IMG/VR virus record: IMGVR_UViG_3300046665_000492
Location: 1-25,759 of that record
Length of the DNA stretch: 25,759 bases
Origin: a virus
Direction: 5' to 3' (one strand)
Part shown: positions 13,454 through 20,660 of the stretch, piece by piece
How the letters are laid out: each line of letters opens with the position of its first letter
Numbering within the stretch: position 1 is the stretch's first letter
The notes under the pieces: model-generated
Told to the model about the DNA's origin: nothing
Seen by the model: the letters and a program-made list of their open reading frames with translations, nothing else
The model's database searches: none
Position numbers and translations under genes: made by a program

Positions 13454-13978
13454 ATGTTTAAAAAAGAATGGGCTTTTGATAGTGACGTATTTAAACTAGG
13501 GACTCCGGTACAAGTTAAAGGTATCGATTGCGAGGGCGAGCAAGTTAATTTCAAAGGGCTAGTAAAGAAGAACCTTTTAAATGATATTGTCCTAGTTGAC
13601 GTTTTCGGATTAGAGTTACAAATTAACATTAATGATGTACATGGAGCGCCGGATCGAGTGGTAGATCCCGACTTCCAAGAAATAGGCTTTTACATTAGCG
13701 TAGCAAGTTTTGATAAAGCTCCGATAAAATCGGAAAACGCTACATTGATCGAGCCGCTTATTGATCCAGCCGAAACGATGGAGGATATAAGCTCCAGCAA
13801 ACGAGGCGGACATATTACGGCTAACGGCGGTAAACATATCCCTCACGAAACAAGAGAGGCTATCCGTCAATTACGAAAAGCTCGCCCGGATGTAAGACAA
13901 AAAGATATAGCGGAGCTTTTTGGAGTAGGGCGCTCCACGATTTCAAATATTTTAAACGAGGTAGCGGATAATGAGTAA
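13454..13978 (+). CDS. HTH protein with a beta-rich N-terminal domain (174 aa)
   Basis: Residues 1-65 look like a small beta barrel (GTPVQVKGIDCEGEQVNFKG, VLVDVFGLELQINI). The C-terminus (about 128-172) is a resolvase-like HTH: ETREAIRQLRKARPDVRQKDIAELFGVGRSTISNIL, described by its key pieces QKDIAELFGVG and RSTISNIL. The combination suggests a DNA-binding regulator or replication accessory; the HTH resembles the units of the five-HTH protein at 7709. First gene of the P7 operon, overlapping the next by 8 bp. Confidence 0.7.
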   Translation: MFKKEWAFDSDVFKLGTPVQVKGIDCEGEQVNFKGLVKKNLLNDIVLVDVFGLELQININDVHGAPDRVVDPDFQEIGFYISVASFDKAPIKSENATLIEPLIDPAETMEDISSSKRGGHITANGGKHIPHETREAIRQLRKARPDVRQKDIAELFGVGRSTISNILNEVADNE

Positions 13979-14183
13979 ACGTACTAACTCAAAAACGGAG
14001 CCGTTTACGGTTTACAAAAGCATTGAAAAGGATCTCACTTTCCGAGTGGGATCTATAATAGATATTGACGGAGAAAAAAGAAAGATCTCCAATATCAAAA
14101 GCATTAAATTTTTTAACGAGGAATTTATCGAGGTAAAGGGCATGAGTAAGCCTTTTAAGAAAATGGAGGAAAACTTAATATGA
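13971..14183 (+). CDS. Small basic hypothetical protein (70 aa)
   Basis: Lys-rich with a beta-sheet pattern ([35 protein letters not shown], key blocks [11 protein letters not shown] and EEFIEVKGM), like a small SH3/OB-type domain. It overlaps the preceding gene by 8 bp and the ssb gene by ATGA, so it is translated in a coupled chain. Possibly an SSB or DNA partner; not recognised. Confidence 0.7.
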   Translation: MSKRTNSKTEPFTVYKSIEKDLTFRVGSIIDIDGEKRKISNIKSIKFFNEEFIEVKGMSKPFKKMEENLI

Positions 14184-14671
14184 TGAATCGAGTTATCTTA
14201 GTAGGACGCTTAACAAAGGATCCGGAGCTACGTTACACTCCAAGCGGAGCGGCTGTAGCTACATTTACTTTAGCGGTTAATCGTACTTTCACTAATCAGC
14301 AGGGCGAGCGAGAGGCGGATTTTATCAATGTTGTTGTATGGAGACGTCAAGCAGAAAACGCCGCTAACTTTCTAGGAAAAGGCTCTTTAGCTGGAGTAGA
14401 TGGAAAGTTACAAAGTCGCTCTTATGAAGGGCAAGACGGACGCCGAGTTTATGTTACTGAAGTCGTAGCGGAAAGCGTACAGTTTCTAGAGCCAAAAAAG
14501 AATGACGCCTCTAGCGGATCCGGCGGTTATAACGGAGCTAGCGGCAACAGCGGACGAGGAGGCGGTACTCCTCCGGACGACTATAATCAAGGGTACACAA
14601 GGGTAGACGACGATCCTTTCGCTAATAACGGCGAGACGATAGATATTTCGGACGATGATCTACCATTCTAG
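14180..14671 (+). CDS. ssb: Single-stranded DNA-binding protein
   Basis: Starts [21 protein letters not shown] and has the full OB fold: [64 protein letters not shown] Gly/Ser/Asn-rich linker (about 112-140) leads to the acidic tail ending DDDLPF, the standard docking peptide for partner proteins. 163 aa matches bacterial SSB length. It protects single strands at the fork and probably hands DNA to ERF. The start could be the first or second ATG (14180 or 14183). Confidence 0.97.
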   Translation: MMNRVILVGRLTKDPELRYTPSGAAVATFTLAVNRTFTNQQGEREADFINVVVWRRQAENAANFLGKGSLAGVDGKLQSRSYEGQDGRRVYVTEVVAESVQFLEPKKNDASSGSGGYNGASGNSGRGGGTPPDDYNQGYTRVDDDPFANNGETIDISDDDLPF

Positions 14672-14683
14672 GAGGTTAGGAAC

Positions 14684-14845
14684 ATGATCGATATTCCAAG
14701 TGAGTATTATGGTTTAGCGTTTTCTATTTGTTGTGCTGTATTCGCAAAAGACGCTTTAGATCACGATAGACCGGTATTTTTTTCTTTCAATATGGCTGCA
14801 AGTTTAATTTTAGGAGTTACATCGTTACTAGATATCATTGGATAA
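14684..14845 (+). CDS. Small membrane protein (53 aa)
   Basis: GGAGG (14671-14675) overlaps the ssb stop codon, and ATG 14684 opens MIDIPSEYYGLAFSICCAVF followed by a polar turn (AKDALDHDRP) and a second hydrophobic stretch (FFSFNMAASLILGVTSLLDIIG). Two membrane segments with a charged loop, a design similar to the 49-aa protein at 12085 in the same replication region. Function unknown. Confidence 0.65.
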   Translation: MIDIPSEYYGLAFSICCAVFAKDALDHDRPVFFSFNMAASLILGVTSLLDIIG

Positions 14846-14864
14846 CTAAAGGGAGAGTGCAAAG

Positions 14865-15428
14865 ATGGACGCTAATACAAAAACTCAATTAATGGACATT
14901 GTAAGAATGAGCGGAGTAAAAAACACTAAATTAACAATTCGCTCGAGCCGCTGGGAGTTTCCTACGCTGCTTAAAGCTCAAAAACAAATAGATCAAGAGT
15001 ATCTTTTGAAAGCTAATACTACTAAAGGCGAAACCTTTAAAAAACGTAAACTCGCTTTATGGGTAGAAGTCGGAGAGCTTGCTAATGAGTGGAAAGAGCT
15101 TTTTAAATTTTGGTCTACTAAAAAGATGGATCGAGAAAAGGCGTTAACGGAGTACGTCGATGGAGTGCATTTTATCTTGAGTCTAGGGAACGATCTAAGC
15201 GCCGTACCTGTTTCCTCGGATATGGTTATCCTAGCGGATCCTATCGATCAAATTTTCGCTCTTTCTAACGCTGTAGTACATATCGAGGGAGCTAAATCCT
15301 TTGATATTGCTTTATCTTTATTCAGAGGGCTAGGGGATCATTTCGGCTTTACGGAGCAAGAGATCGAGGCGGCTTACTTCAAAAAGAACGAATATAACCA
15401 TAATCGTACAGATCACGTTATCAAGTAA
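14865..15428 (+). CDS. Dimeric dUTPase (dUTPase_2, MazG-like fold)
   Basis: The all-alpha NTP-pyrophosphatase metal site EXXE...EXXD is intact: ALWVEVGELANEWKELFKFWS (E68, E71, with E75) and TEYVDGVHFILSLG (E96, D99). This arrangement with KFWS is typical of phage dimeric dUTPases, which hydrolyse dUTP to dUMP and pyrophosphate to keep uracil out of DNA and supply thymidylate synthesis. At 187 aa the length is normal. AAAGGGAGAG precedes the ATG and a terminator follows. Confidence 0.85.
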   Translation: MDANTKTQLMDIVRMSGVKNTKLTIRSSRWEFPTLLKAQKQIDQEYLLKANTTKGETFKKRKLALWVEVGELANEWKELFKFWSTKKMDREKALTEYVDGVHFILSLGNDLSAVPVSSDMVILADPIDQIFALSNAVVHIEGAKSFDIALSLFRGLGDHFGFTEQEIEAAYFKKNEYNHNRTDHVIK

Positions 15429-15435
15429 CTACAAG

Positions 15436-15462
15436 AGCCGGGCATAGATCCCGGCTTTACTT
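15436..15462 (+). terminator. Intrinsic terminator after the dUTPase
   Basis: AGCCGGG (15436-15442) and CCCGGCT (15450-15456) with a CATAGAT loop, followed by TTACTTT. A strong stem but an imperfect T run. Confidence 0.7.
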
Positions 15463-15484
15463 TAATCAAAAGGAGAGGGCGAGG

Positions 15485-15715
15485 ATGGGGAGAAAAGAGG
15501 ATAGTAAAGGACGGTATCCAATTGTACCGAGGAGAGCCATTACTAAAAGCGTCGTACATTGTCCGGATTGTTTGGAGCCTTATGTAGTCTATCGAGGCAT
15601 TAAGAAAAGCCGTAGCTACCAAGGAGGACACGTAAAAGACTTATGGTGTTATAAATGCCTAAAAGTCCAAAAGTTTATACAAGCTAATCACGATGTATCT
15701 AAATACAATTATTAG
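15485..15715 (+). CDS. Small zinc-ribbon protein (76 aa)
   Basis: Two CxxC knuckles, VHCPDC (about 24-29) and WCYKC (about 57-61), are separated by about 28 residues with basic content (RGIKKSRSYQGGHVK), the layout of a zinc ribbon. Such phage proteins often bind DNA, RNA or a polymerase. GGAGAGGGCGAGG precedes the ATG. The specific function cannot be assigned. Confidence 0.75.
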   Translation: MGRKEDSKGRYPIVPRRAITKSVVHCPDCLEPYVVYRGIKKSRSYQGGHVKDLWCYKCLKVQKFIQANHDVSKYNY

Positions 15716-15730
15716 AGGAGTAGCGATAAT

Positions 15731-15991
15731 ATGAATGAGTTGCAACATGGAGAATATTACGTAGCTTATCCCCACGTATATATAGAGCTATGTAGAGGTA
15801 TAGCAGATCCAGCCAAAAGAAAAAGAAAGTTTGAGGATCTCGTTACATCTTATCTACGGATCAATGAGCCTAGCTATCTATTTGTAAGATTTTATAAAGG
15901 GCGTTTGATCTGTAAGATTAACCCTAGTTTAACTCCTGCTAAAGTGCTGGAGAATCATAACGCTAGGAAAAGCCCGAAAAAGAAAAAGTAA
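15731..15991 (+). CDS. Basic hypothetical protein (86 aa)
   Basis: Not recognised. Basic and Tyr/Arg-rich, with a C-terminal lysine cluster (ARKSPKKKK) and a segment PSYLFVRFYKGRLICKINP that looks like beta strands; together this suggests nucleic-acid contact. GAGGAG is well placed. A small palindrome follows its stop codon. Confidence 0.65.
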   Translation: MNELQHGEYYVAYPHVYIELCRGIADPAKRKRKFEDLVTSYLRINEPSYLFVRFYKGRLICKINPSLTPAKVLENHNARKSPKKKK

Positions 15992-16024
15992 TTGAACAAA
16001 AGTTCAAGTAGGAATTACATTACA
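15992..16024 (+). promoter_or_regulatory. Palindrome and TTACATTACAT motif before the gene at 16043
   Basis: TTGAAC-AAAA-GTTCAA (15992-16007) is a perfect 6-bp inverted repeat. TTACATTACAT at 16014-16024 is the reverse complement of a word present at 2940-2950 and at 3129-3139 (ATGTAATGTAA). Purpose unknown; a protein site is possible. Confidence 0.35.
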
Positions 16025-16042
16025 TTTTAGGAGGCTAACATT

Positions 16043-16270
16043 ATGCCGGAAAATAATATAAAAAGTTACATTGTTTTAAAATCTGATTATGTTGACGATT
16101 GTTTATCTCCAGCTCAAAAAGAAGCGCTCGAGGATATCTTGCATACTGTTTACGAGTATCGAGTAGAAACCGGTAGAAATCCGCTACCTATGTATTATGT
16201 TGTTAATGTAAATGAACCATACGCCGATGAGGTTAGGGATCTAATAGCAAAGAATAATATAGGAGAGTGA
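16043..16270 (+). CDS. Hypothetical protein (75 aa)
   Basis: Not recognised. A beta-alpha-beta-alpha pattern (SYIVLKSDYVDDCLSPAQKEALEDILHTVYEY as helix region, MYYVVNVNEPYADEVRDLI as second unit; only key parts: YIVLKSDYV and YYVVNVNEPY). AGGAGG is well placed. Acidic overall. It is followed closely by the gene at 16277, whose ribosome site overlaps its stop codon. Confidence 0.65.
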   Translation: MPENNIKSYIVLKSDYVDDCLSPAQKEALEDILHTVYEYRVETGRNPLPMYYVVNVNEPYADEVRDLIAKNNIGE

Positions 16271-16276
16271 GCAGCA

Positions 16277-16468
16277 ATGAGAAAATATAAGCAATACGCC
16301 GTTTATAAAGGGGAAAAGCTGCTAGTAATGGGAACCGCTAAAGAGTGTGCCGAACATTTAGGAATTAAGCCTATGACAGTATATTTTTACTCGTCTCCGG
16401 CTTACATGGATCGGATAGCGGATTTAAACAATACAGAGAGAAAGATCACTGTTAAACTCGATGATTGA
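16277..16468 (+). CDS. Small HTH-like phage protein (63 aa)
   Basis: The pattern YAVYKGEKLLVMGTAKECAEHLG followed by IKPMTVYFYSSPAYMDRI is that of a widespread small phage protein with a strand pair and a helix-turn-helix (AKECAEHLGIKPMTVYFY). A DNA-binding role is plausible. AGGAGAG precedes the ATG. The last 8 bases overlap the ATG of the next gene, allowing translational coupling. Confidence 0.7.
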   Translation: MRKYKQYAVYKGEKLLVMGTAKECAEHLGIKPMTVYFYSSPAYMDRIADLNNTERKITVKLDD

Positions 16469-17099
16469 TCTAGAGTTATGGAGAAATGTAGCTATAGCAG
16501 CAGGAGGTTTTTATCTGTTAGTTAACTCGATGGATTTTATCGAGAAAAAATTAGGAATTAAAAGGAGAGGGCGAAAGATGGGTAGAAACGATCTAGAAAA
16601 AGAGTTTGAACGATTAAATTATAACGGTTATCCGAAATATACAGAGGAGCAAAATCGAGCTATGCTTGCTCAAGTTGCTAACCTTATTCTAAACGGTCAA
16701 GGGATCCGGGGATATTGGCAAAAGGAATATATCGAGGACGAAACAACCGTAGCAGATCCATTTGATTTTATTCCGCTAAATGTAGGGCATGTAGGCGAGT
16801 ATATGAAAATTGAGCTTATCGGACGTATTAACTATTATGATCCGAGAAATATTCCTATTGAGCTTATTCCTCCTTTTGGTGATATAAAGGAGCTGCAAAA
16901 GCGGTTAGATAAAATCGATGTAGAAGCGGATAAGAAGCGGAAAAAGAAGCTCAAGAAAAAAGATAGCCGTATCGCTTATCTCGAGGGAGCTATCCTAGAG
17001 ATCAAAGAGCAGCTCGAGGAAATGAAGCTCTACGATAATACTCATAAAGATAAAATGTTAGAAATCATTAGAGAGCTAGAAATCAAAGAGGGAGAGTAA
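16461..17099 (+). CDS. Membrane-anchored coiled-coil protein, possible internal start
   Basis: The long form (212 aa) starts in the overlap with the previous gene without a good ribosome site and has an N-terminal helix (VAIAAGGFYLLVNSMDFI, about 10-27). A second in-frame ATG at 16578 (residue 40) follows AAAGGAGAG with ideal spacing and gives a 173-aa form without the membrane segment. The middle holds an unrecognised domain; the C-terminus (about 145-212) is a Lys/Glu-rich coiled coil. A membrane-bound and a soluble form may both be made; alternatively only the short form is real. Confidence 0.65.
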   Translation: MIDLELWRNVAIAAGGFYLLVNSMDFIEKKLGIKRRGRKMGRNDLEKEFERLNYNGYPKYTEEQNRAMLAQVANLILNGQGIRGYWQKEYIEDETTVADPFDFIPLNVGHVGEYMKIELIGRINYYDPRNIPIELIPPFGDIKELQKRLDKIDVEADKKRKKKLKKKDSRIAYLEGAILEIKEQLEEMKLYDNTHKDKMLEIIRELEIKEGE

Positions 17100-17105
17100 A
17101 AGCAT

Positions 17106-17588
17106 TTGAGCCAAAAGTTAAATTTTTCGGAGAGTGAGTTAACGTTTTCGTTATCTTATGAGCAATTATATAAAAACCTTCTAAGTGTACACAATACCGC
17201 TAAAATACTGGACGAGGATACGATGATCGAGCAGAAAATCGTAGCTTATGCTCACGTTTTGGATATTGTGGGACAATTACACTCTATAGCTTTAGGAGAG
17301 AAAGAGGACGCTTACTCCAGTAGGAGAGAAGCGGAGGCAGATCTCTATTTTAAATATAGAAACGGAGAGGGAACGGATAAAAAGAAATATACTCAAAAAG
17401 ACGCCGAGTATATGGCTCAAAAGGATCTTATCCCTTTTCGCAAAAAGGAGAGCGAGTGGATCCGTAACCTAAAGCGCTGGGAGAACGCTAGGACTTATAT
17501 ACATGAGCAAGTGAACATACTGAAAAAAGTACAAGCTAGACAGCATATCGAATTAAATCAAATGAATAAGACAAGGGGACAAGCCTAA
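17106..17588 (+). CDS. Helical hypothetical protein with TTG start (160 aa)
   Basis: Not recognised. The start is a TTG at 17106, positioned after GAGGGAGAG, with no ATG upstream in frame. The protein is helical and charged (MIEQKIVAYAHVLDIVGQLHSIALG; RRWENARTYIHEQVNILKKVQARQ-like basic C-terminus, read KRWENARTYIHEQVNILKK). The run AYSSRREAEADLYFKYRNGEG resembles a structured helix-turn. It closely follows the coiled-coil gene and may be its partner. Confidence 0.65.
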   Translation: MSQKLNFSESELTFSLSYEQLYKNLLSVHNTAKILDEDTMIEQKIVAYAHVLDIVGQLHSIALGEKEDAYSSRREAEADLYFKYRNGEGTDKKKYTQKDAEYMAQKDLIPFRKKESEWIRNLKRWENARTYIHEQVNILKKVQARQHIELNQMNKTRGQA

Positions 17589-17589
17589 A

Positions 17590-17763
17590 ATGGAAAAATA
17601 CATTATCAAAAGTAAACAGAGCGGTTATTATGTTGGGATCTATGGAGGGAAACATACTTTTTCAGTGAGAGAGAAAGCTATCTGTTTTCTCCGTAGAAAT
17701 GCCGAGGATATAGCGGAGTATTTAAGAGGGCTAGGGCATACGGTAGAGCTGGAGGAAGAATAA
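17590..17763 (+). CDS. Small hypothetical protein (57 aa)
   Basis: ATG 17590, two bases after the previous stop codon, with AAGGGG upstream. A strand pair (YIIKSKQSGYYVGIYGGKHTF) precedes one helix (AEDIAEYLRGLGH), a compact beta-beta-alpha layout. Last gene of the rightward series before the convergent terminator. Not recognised. Confidence 0.65.
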   Translation: MEKYIIKSKQSGYYVGIYGGKHTFSVREKAICFLRRNAEDIAEYLRGLGHTVELEEE

Positions 17764-17765
17764 AT

Positions 17766-17803
17766 AAAAAAGGAGCCGGGATATAAATCCTAGCTCCTTT
17801 TTT
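17766..17803. terminator. Bidirectional terminator between convergent units
   Basis: AGGAGC (17771-17776) and GCTCCT (17793-17798) with inner GGAT/ATCC pairs, an A run before (17766-17771) and six T after. It works on both strands, matching the convergent gene ends at 17763 and 17805. Confidence 0.9.
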
Positions 17804-17804
17804 A

Positions 17805-18431
17805 TTAACCTTGTCGAGTTGGGAAACGTAAACCTGTTAGAGAAATGTATTTTGTAACACTTGCTCCAGTCGGTAAAGTTGCCGTAATTTGTCCGCTCGG
17901 TTTAACATCTACTCGAGCAAAACCAGCGTCCGTATTAACAACAAAGATTTCTTGTTGGTTAGGAGCAACGTCAACCGGTAAAGTAGCTAACAATGTTCCG
18001 TTTACGATAGGATCCGCACTATTAACAACTGCTAACAATCCGCTAACAGTAGTGTATCCGTCAATATCTTGAGTGAATGAAGGTTGTTTATAAGTGCTGC
18101 CGTCGCCGTATGGCTTAACTTTAGCTCCGATAATCATATCCTCATAGTTTTGGTTAGAAATAGCTCGCCCTACGTCGTCTACTTCTAATAGTGTAGTAGC
18201 AAACTCATGAGAGTCATAACCTACGCCGCTAGCTGAAATACCGTTAGCTCCGTATGAGATTTCGTTAACGTAGTCGTTACCGATAGCCTCCGGATCCTCC
18301 GAAATATCAGTAGCTCCTTTAATGATTGTGTAAGTACGGATATAGTTACTTTCTACCTCCGTACCCTCGATAGATTCAACTTCTGTAGTCGATCCCTCAG
18401 TATAATTTACTTGTTCGTCTAATGTTGCCAT
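17805..18431 (-). CDS. Possible virion protein with tail-fibre-type C-terminus (208 aa)
   Basis: Strongly acidic. The C-terminal third (about 135-208) has the alternating pattern of the small beta-sandwich that ends many phage tail-fibre, baseplate or receptor-binding proteins: IVNGTLLATLPVD, QEIFVVNTDAGFARVDVKPSGQITATLPTG, ending YISLTGLRFPT (only key blocks given). The middle is repetitive in Gly/Tyr/Asn as in fibre shafts. AAGGGAG is well placed on the minus strand. It lies within rightward early genes, with the 122-aa gene upstream of it in the same unit. Alternative: a surface or adhesion accessory protein. Confidence 0.6.
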   Translation of the reverse strand: MATLDEQVNYTEGSTTEVESIEGTEVESNYIRTYTIIKGATDISEDPEAIGNDYVNEISYGANGISASGVGYDSHEFATTLLEVDDVGRAISNQNYEDMIIGAKVKPYGDGSTYKQPSFTQDIDGYTTVSGLLAVVNSADPIVNGTLLATLPVDVAPNQQEIFVVNTDAGFARVDVKPSGQITATLPTGASVTKYISLTGLRFPTRQG

Positions 18432-18452
18432 AATGACAGCTCCCTTCTCCTC

Positions 18453-18821
18453 TTATCGACGAGGATAAACTTTAAATCCGTTTGAGTAATTTGTAGCCCA
18501 AGATCCATACGAGCGACTCTTTGAAGCTCTAAAAGCAACTTTAAAGCGGAAAGAGTTCATTTTCATATAGCGAGGGAATGAATTACGAGTTGAGTATGAA
18601 CGTCTAGATGGACTCGTAGGCGATACATAACCGTATTTCGTCGGAGCATTGATATTAACATATTTCCCGGAATACTTGTTATACATTTGGATTGTAGCTT
18701 TCCAATCCTTACGAGTTAATCCGTAGTTACCTTGCATGTAAATTTTAAGGACTACATAACTAGCCGTAGATTGATAAATACTAGCGTCTGTAAAAACATC
18801 TACATAAGCGGTAGAACTCAT
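18453..18821 (-). CDS. Ser/Tyr/Arg-rich beta protein (122 aa), possible virion accessory
   Basis: Not recognised. No signal peptide. The sequence is beta-like and polar (STAYVDVFTDASIYQSTASYVVLKIYMQG; then SPTSPSRRSYSTRNSFPRY), with a basic C-terminus ending FKVYPRR. GGGAGG precedes the minus-strand ATG. It ends 21 bp before the tail-fibre-like gene and so shares its transcript, which suggests a joint structural role such as an Ig-like decoration or fibre partner. Confidence 0.6.
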   Translation of the reverse strand: MSSTAYVDVFTDASIYQSTASYVVLKIYMQGNYGLTRKDWKATIQMYNKYSGKYVNINAPTKYGYVSPTSPSRRSYSTRNSFPRYMKMNSFRFKVAFRASKSRSYGSWATNYSNGFKVYPRR

Positions 18822-19126
18822 AAACTTTTAACCTCCCAGTATTTAATTTTGTCTAACAGAAAACATGATAACATAATTTGTCACATTTTGGCGACTAACT
18901 AGAAAATTTTCCAATCGATGAGACATAGATCTCTCGTAATAGTGCCATAGATAAAGATAATTATTGTTTTAGCGGTATTTGTCGAAAGTCCAAGTAAAAA
19001 AATATTCCTTTTTCTGAAATATGTAGTATTATATTTCTACAGGGAGCAATTTTCTATATAACTATGAGAGTCCAAAAAATACTATTGAAAAGTCCATTCA
19101 ACTATTTTTCTCATATAGATTATTGC
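18822..19126. promoter_or_regulatory. Non-coding control region with minus promoter and Spo0A box
   Basis: No gene seen. A minus-strand promoter is TAGAAA (19056-19051), 17 bp, TATAAT (19033-19028), placed to drive the 18821-17805 unit with a leader of about 200 nt. The inverted repeat TGTAG...CTACA (19022-19041) brackets its -10. An exact 0A box (TGTCGAA) is at 18981-18987, downstream of the start site, so Spo0A could block elongation or act on another promoter. AGTCCA recurs at about 18989, 19069 and 19091. The stretch is AT-rich. Confidence 0.55.
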
Positions 19127-19328
19127 TATAGATTAGTACGAGGATCTCTAACAGCTCGTACAGCGTATCCGGAAAATACGCTAAACGTGTTAAAGCTAAC
19201 CGAGTAGACAGCTCATAACCGTAGTTATTTCCGATGAGGTAAAACAAATTGTTTGTTACTGGAAAACACAAACATTAGTTATTATTATCAACTAAAGAGA
19301 GGGCGCTATCCAAAAGGGTAGCGTTTTT
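19127..19328 (+). ncRNA. Candidate structured RNA or attenuator leader ending in a terminator
   Basis: A series of stems: GTACGAG/CTCGTAC (19136-19161), AGCGTAT/ATACGCT (19162-19182), GTTA/TAAC (19189-19200), ATAAC/GTTAT (19215-19228) and AACAAA/TTTGTT (19243-19257). It ends in an intrinsic terminator, CGCTATCC-AAAA-GGGTAGCG with TTTTT (19304-19328). No ORF fits. It may be a small RNA, or a leader controlling readthrough into the ParB-like gene 25 bp downstream. I could identify only a weak promoter (TATAGAT near 19127). Confidence 0.45.
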
Positions 19329-19352
19329 CTTTGCAAAAGGAGCGACAATATT

Positions 19353-20030
19353 ATGATTAGAGCGATAAATATACAAGAGGTAAAACTAAGCGAATTAAAT
19401 CCAGCTCCATACAATCCGAGAAAGATCCTACGGAGAGGAGATAAAGGATATGAGAAGTTAAAAAGCTCTTTGCAAGAGTTCGGAGAGGTTTTACCAATTG
19501 TTTATAATAAAAGTACCGGGAATATAGTAGGCGGACACCAGCGCTATTATATTTATCTCGAGGAGGGAATAAAGAAAGCTCAAGTGTCTATAGTTGAGAT
19601 CCCTCTAGAGAAAGAGAAAGCTCTAAATATCACGCTTAATAACGAAAAAGTAGGCTCGGAGTGGGATTTCGATAAATTAGCCGCTTTAGTTAATGAGCTG
19701 GATACGCCGGAGCTATCTTTAACCGGTTTAGATAATGAGGATCTAGATAGCTTATTCGCTTCTTTGCAAGATCTAAATGATATGAGCCTAGACAGCGATC
19801 TAGACGATGAGCTAGAGAGAGAGGATCCGGAAAGCGAGGAGCAAGAGATCCAGCAGCTACCGCCGGGAGAGGAGCCGGAGTATGATCCTCCAGAAGAATT
19901 TTATTTTAAGTTAGGAAAATATGAGTTTATGGTAGACGCTGCTATTTATCAAACATGGCTACAGCAGCTAAAGGAGAACTACGATGATCTAGAGGCTATA
20001 GAGGAGATCAAGATCCGACTACAACTATGA
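19353..20030 (+). CDS. ParB/sulfiredoxin-fold nuclease-like protein
   Basis: The first 110 or so residues are a ParB N-terminal domain: VKLSELNPAPYNPRK, then LKSSLQEFGEVLPIVYN and the signature GGHQRYY (about 56-62), followed by IPLEKEKALNITLNN. In phages this domain often precedes a DNA methylase; here no methylase follows. Instead there is an acidic region (about 125-180, rich in Asp/Glu/Pro) and a short C-terminal domain. Possible roles are DNA nicking/CTP-dependent clamp, or a cofactor of DNA modification. AAAAGGAG precedes the ATG, just after a terminator, so expression may depend on readthrough. Confidence 0.75.
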   Translation: MIRAINIQEVKLSELNPAPYNPRKILRRGDKGYEKLKSSLQEFGEVLPIVYNKSTGNIVGGHQRYYIYLEEGIKKAQVSIVEIPLEKEKALNITLNNEKVGSEWDFDKLAALVNELDTPELSLTGLDNEDLDSLFASLQDLNDMSLDSDLDDELEREDPESEEQEIQQLPPGEEPEYDPPEEFYFKLGKYEFMVDAAIYQTWLQQLKENYDDLEAIEEIKIRLQL

Positions 20031-20056
20031 TTATTATCTAAAGGGAGGCTAACGAA

Positions 20057-20155
20057 TTGGAGACGGAATTAGCTCATATTGGATATGCTATACTAGCGTT
20101 ATGGATTTTGGGAGCTGTATTTACATTTCTACCTAGAAAGAAGGGGAAAAAATGA
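20057..20155 (+). CDS. Tiny single-pass membrane protein (32 aa, TTG start)
   Basis: TTG 20057 follows AAAGGGAGG. The product METELAHIGYAILALW, continuing ILGAVFTFL and ending PRKKGKK, has one membrane helix and a basic tail, so the C-terminus is likely cytoplasmic. It overlaps the next gene by ATGA (20152-20155), supporting real translation. Function unknown. Confidence 0.6.
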   Translation: METELAHIGYAILALWILGAVFTFLPRKKGKK

Positions 20156-20409
20156 TCCAAGAAGTAGAAGCGAGAAAGCACTTTACTTTAGACACTCAAT
20201 CTACAGGGCATAAAGTAGAGGTAGCAAAAGGAGAAAAGGGAAAACTGTTAGGGCATAGAAACGACGTAGGATATACAATTGTCATTAACGATAAGACGAT
20301 CAATATTACAGATAGACAGGTATTTCGATATCTGTTTAGGATAGTAAAGGAGGCTCCAAAACGTGAAGGAAGTAACGAAAAAGATCACGCTAACAGCGGA
20401 CGAGGCTAG
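20152..20409 (+). CDS. Hypothetical protein (85 aa)
   Basis: Not recognised. A small beta barrel is suggested by HKVEVAKGEKGKLLGHRN and YTIVINDKTINIT, followed by a helix (RQVFRYLFRIV) and a polar tail. It overlaps the membrane peptide gene by 4 bp and the next gene by 47 bp, so the three form a coupled string. Confidence 0.6.
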   Translation: MIQEVEARKHFTLDTQSTGHKVEVAKGEKGKLLGHRNDVGYTIVINDKTINITDRQVFRYLFRIVKEAPKREGSNEKDHANSGRG

Positions 20410-20626
20410 ACAATTCGCTTTAGAAAAGAATTATATTCACTATAGCCCTTTTGAGCCTACTCCAGTAATGGACAAAATGCGAGCGGCTGGAGTGGATCCG
20501 AGGGATTATAATTTATTCGTCAAGATCGATAGACGACTAGATAGATACACATATTCGATGAAAGTAAAAAAATATACGCTAGCGGAGCGGCTAAAGATGT
20601 TAATAGCAGAGCTTTTGCGAAACTAA
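20363..20626 (+). CDS. Basic hypothetical protein with GTG start (87 aa)
   Basis: GTG 20363 follows AAAGGAGG at good spacing, inside the end of the previous gene but in another frame. The protein has a short strand (KKITLTADEARQFALEK), a middle with FEPTPVMDKMRAAGVDPRDY and a basic C-terminus ending AELLRN. Not recognised; no membrane segment. A bidirectional terminator overlaps its stop codon. Confidence 0.6.
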   Translation: MKEVTKKITLTADEARQFALEKNYIHYSPFEPTPVMDKMRAAGVDPRDYNLFVKIDRRLDRYTYSMKVKKYTLAERLKMLIAELLRN

Positions 20627-20658
20627 AAGGAGATCCATATAAGCGGATCTCCTTTTTT
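20625..20658. terminator. Bidirectional terminator
   Basis: GGAGATCC (20629-20636) and GGATCTCC (20645-20652) with ATATAAGC loop; four A before, six T after. It serves the rightward gene ending at 20626 and the leftward gene ending at 20661. Confidence 0.9.
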
Positions 20659-20660
20659 GT

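Noticed and set aside
17845-18072. Plus-strand frame opposite the tail-fibre-like gene
   Set aside because: No ribosome site; the minus-strand frame has a good one and a recognisable beta pattern.
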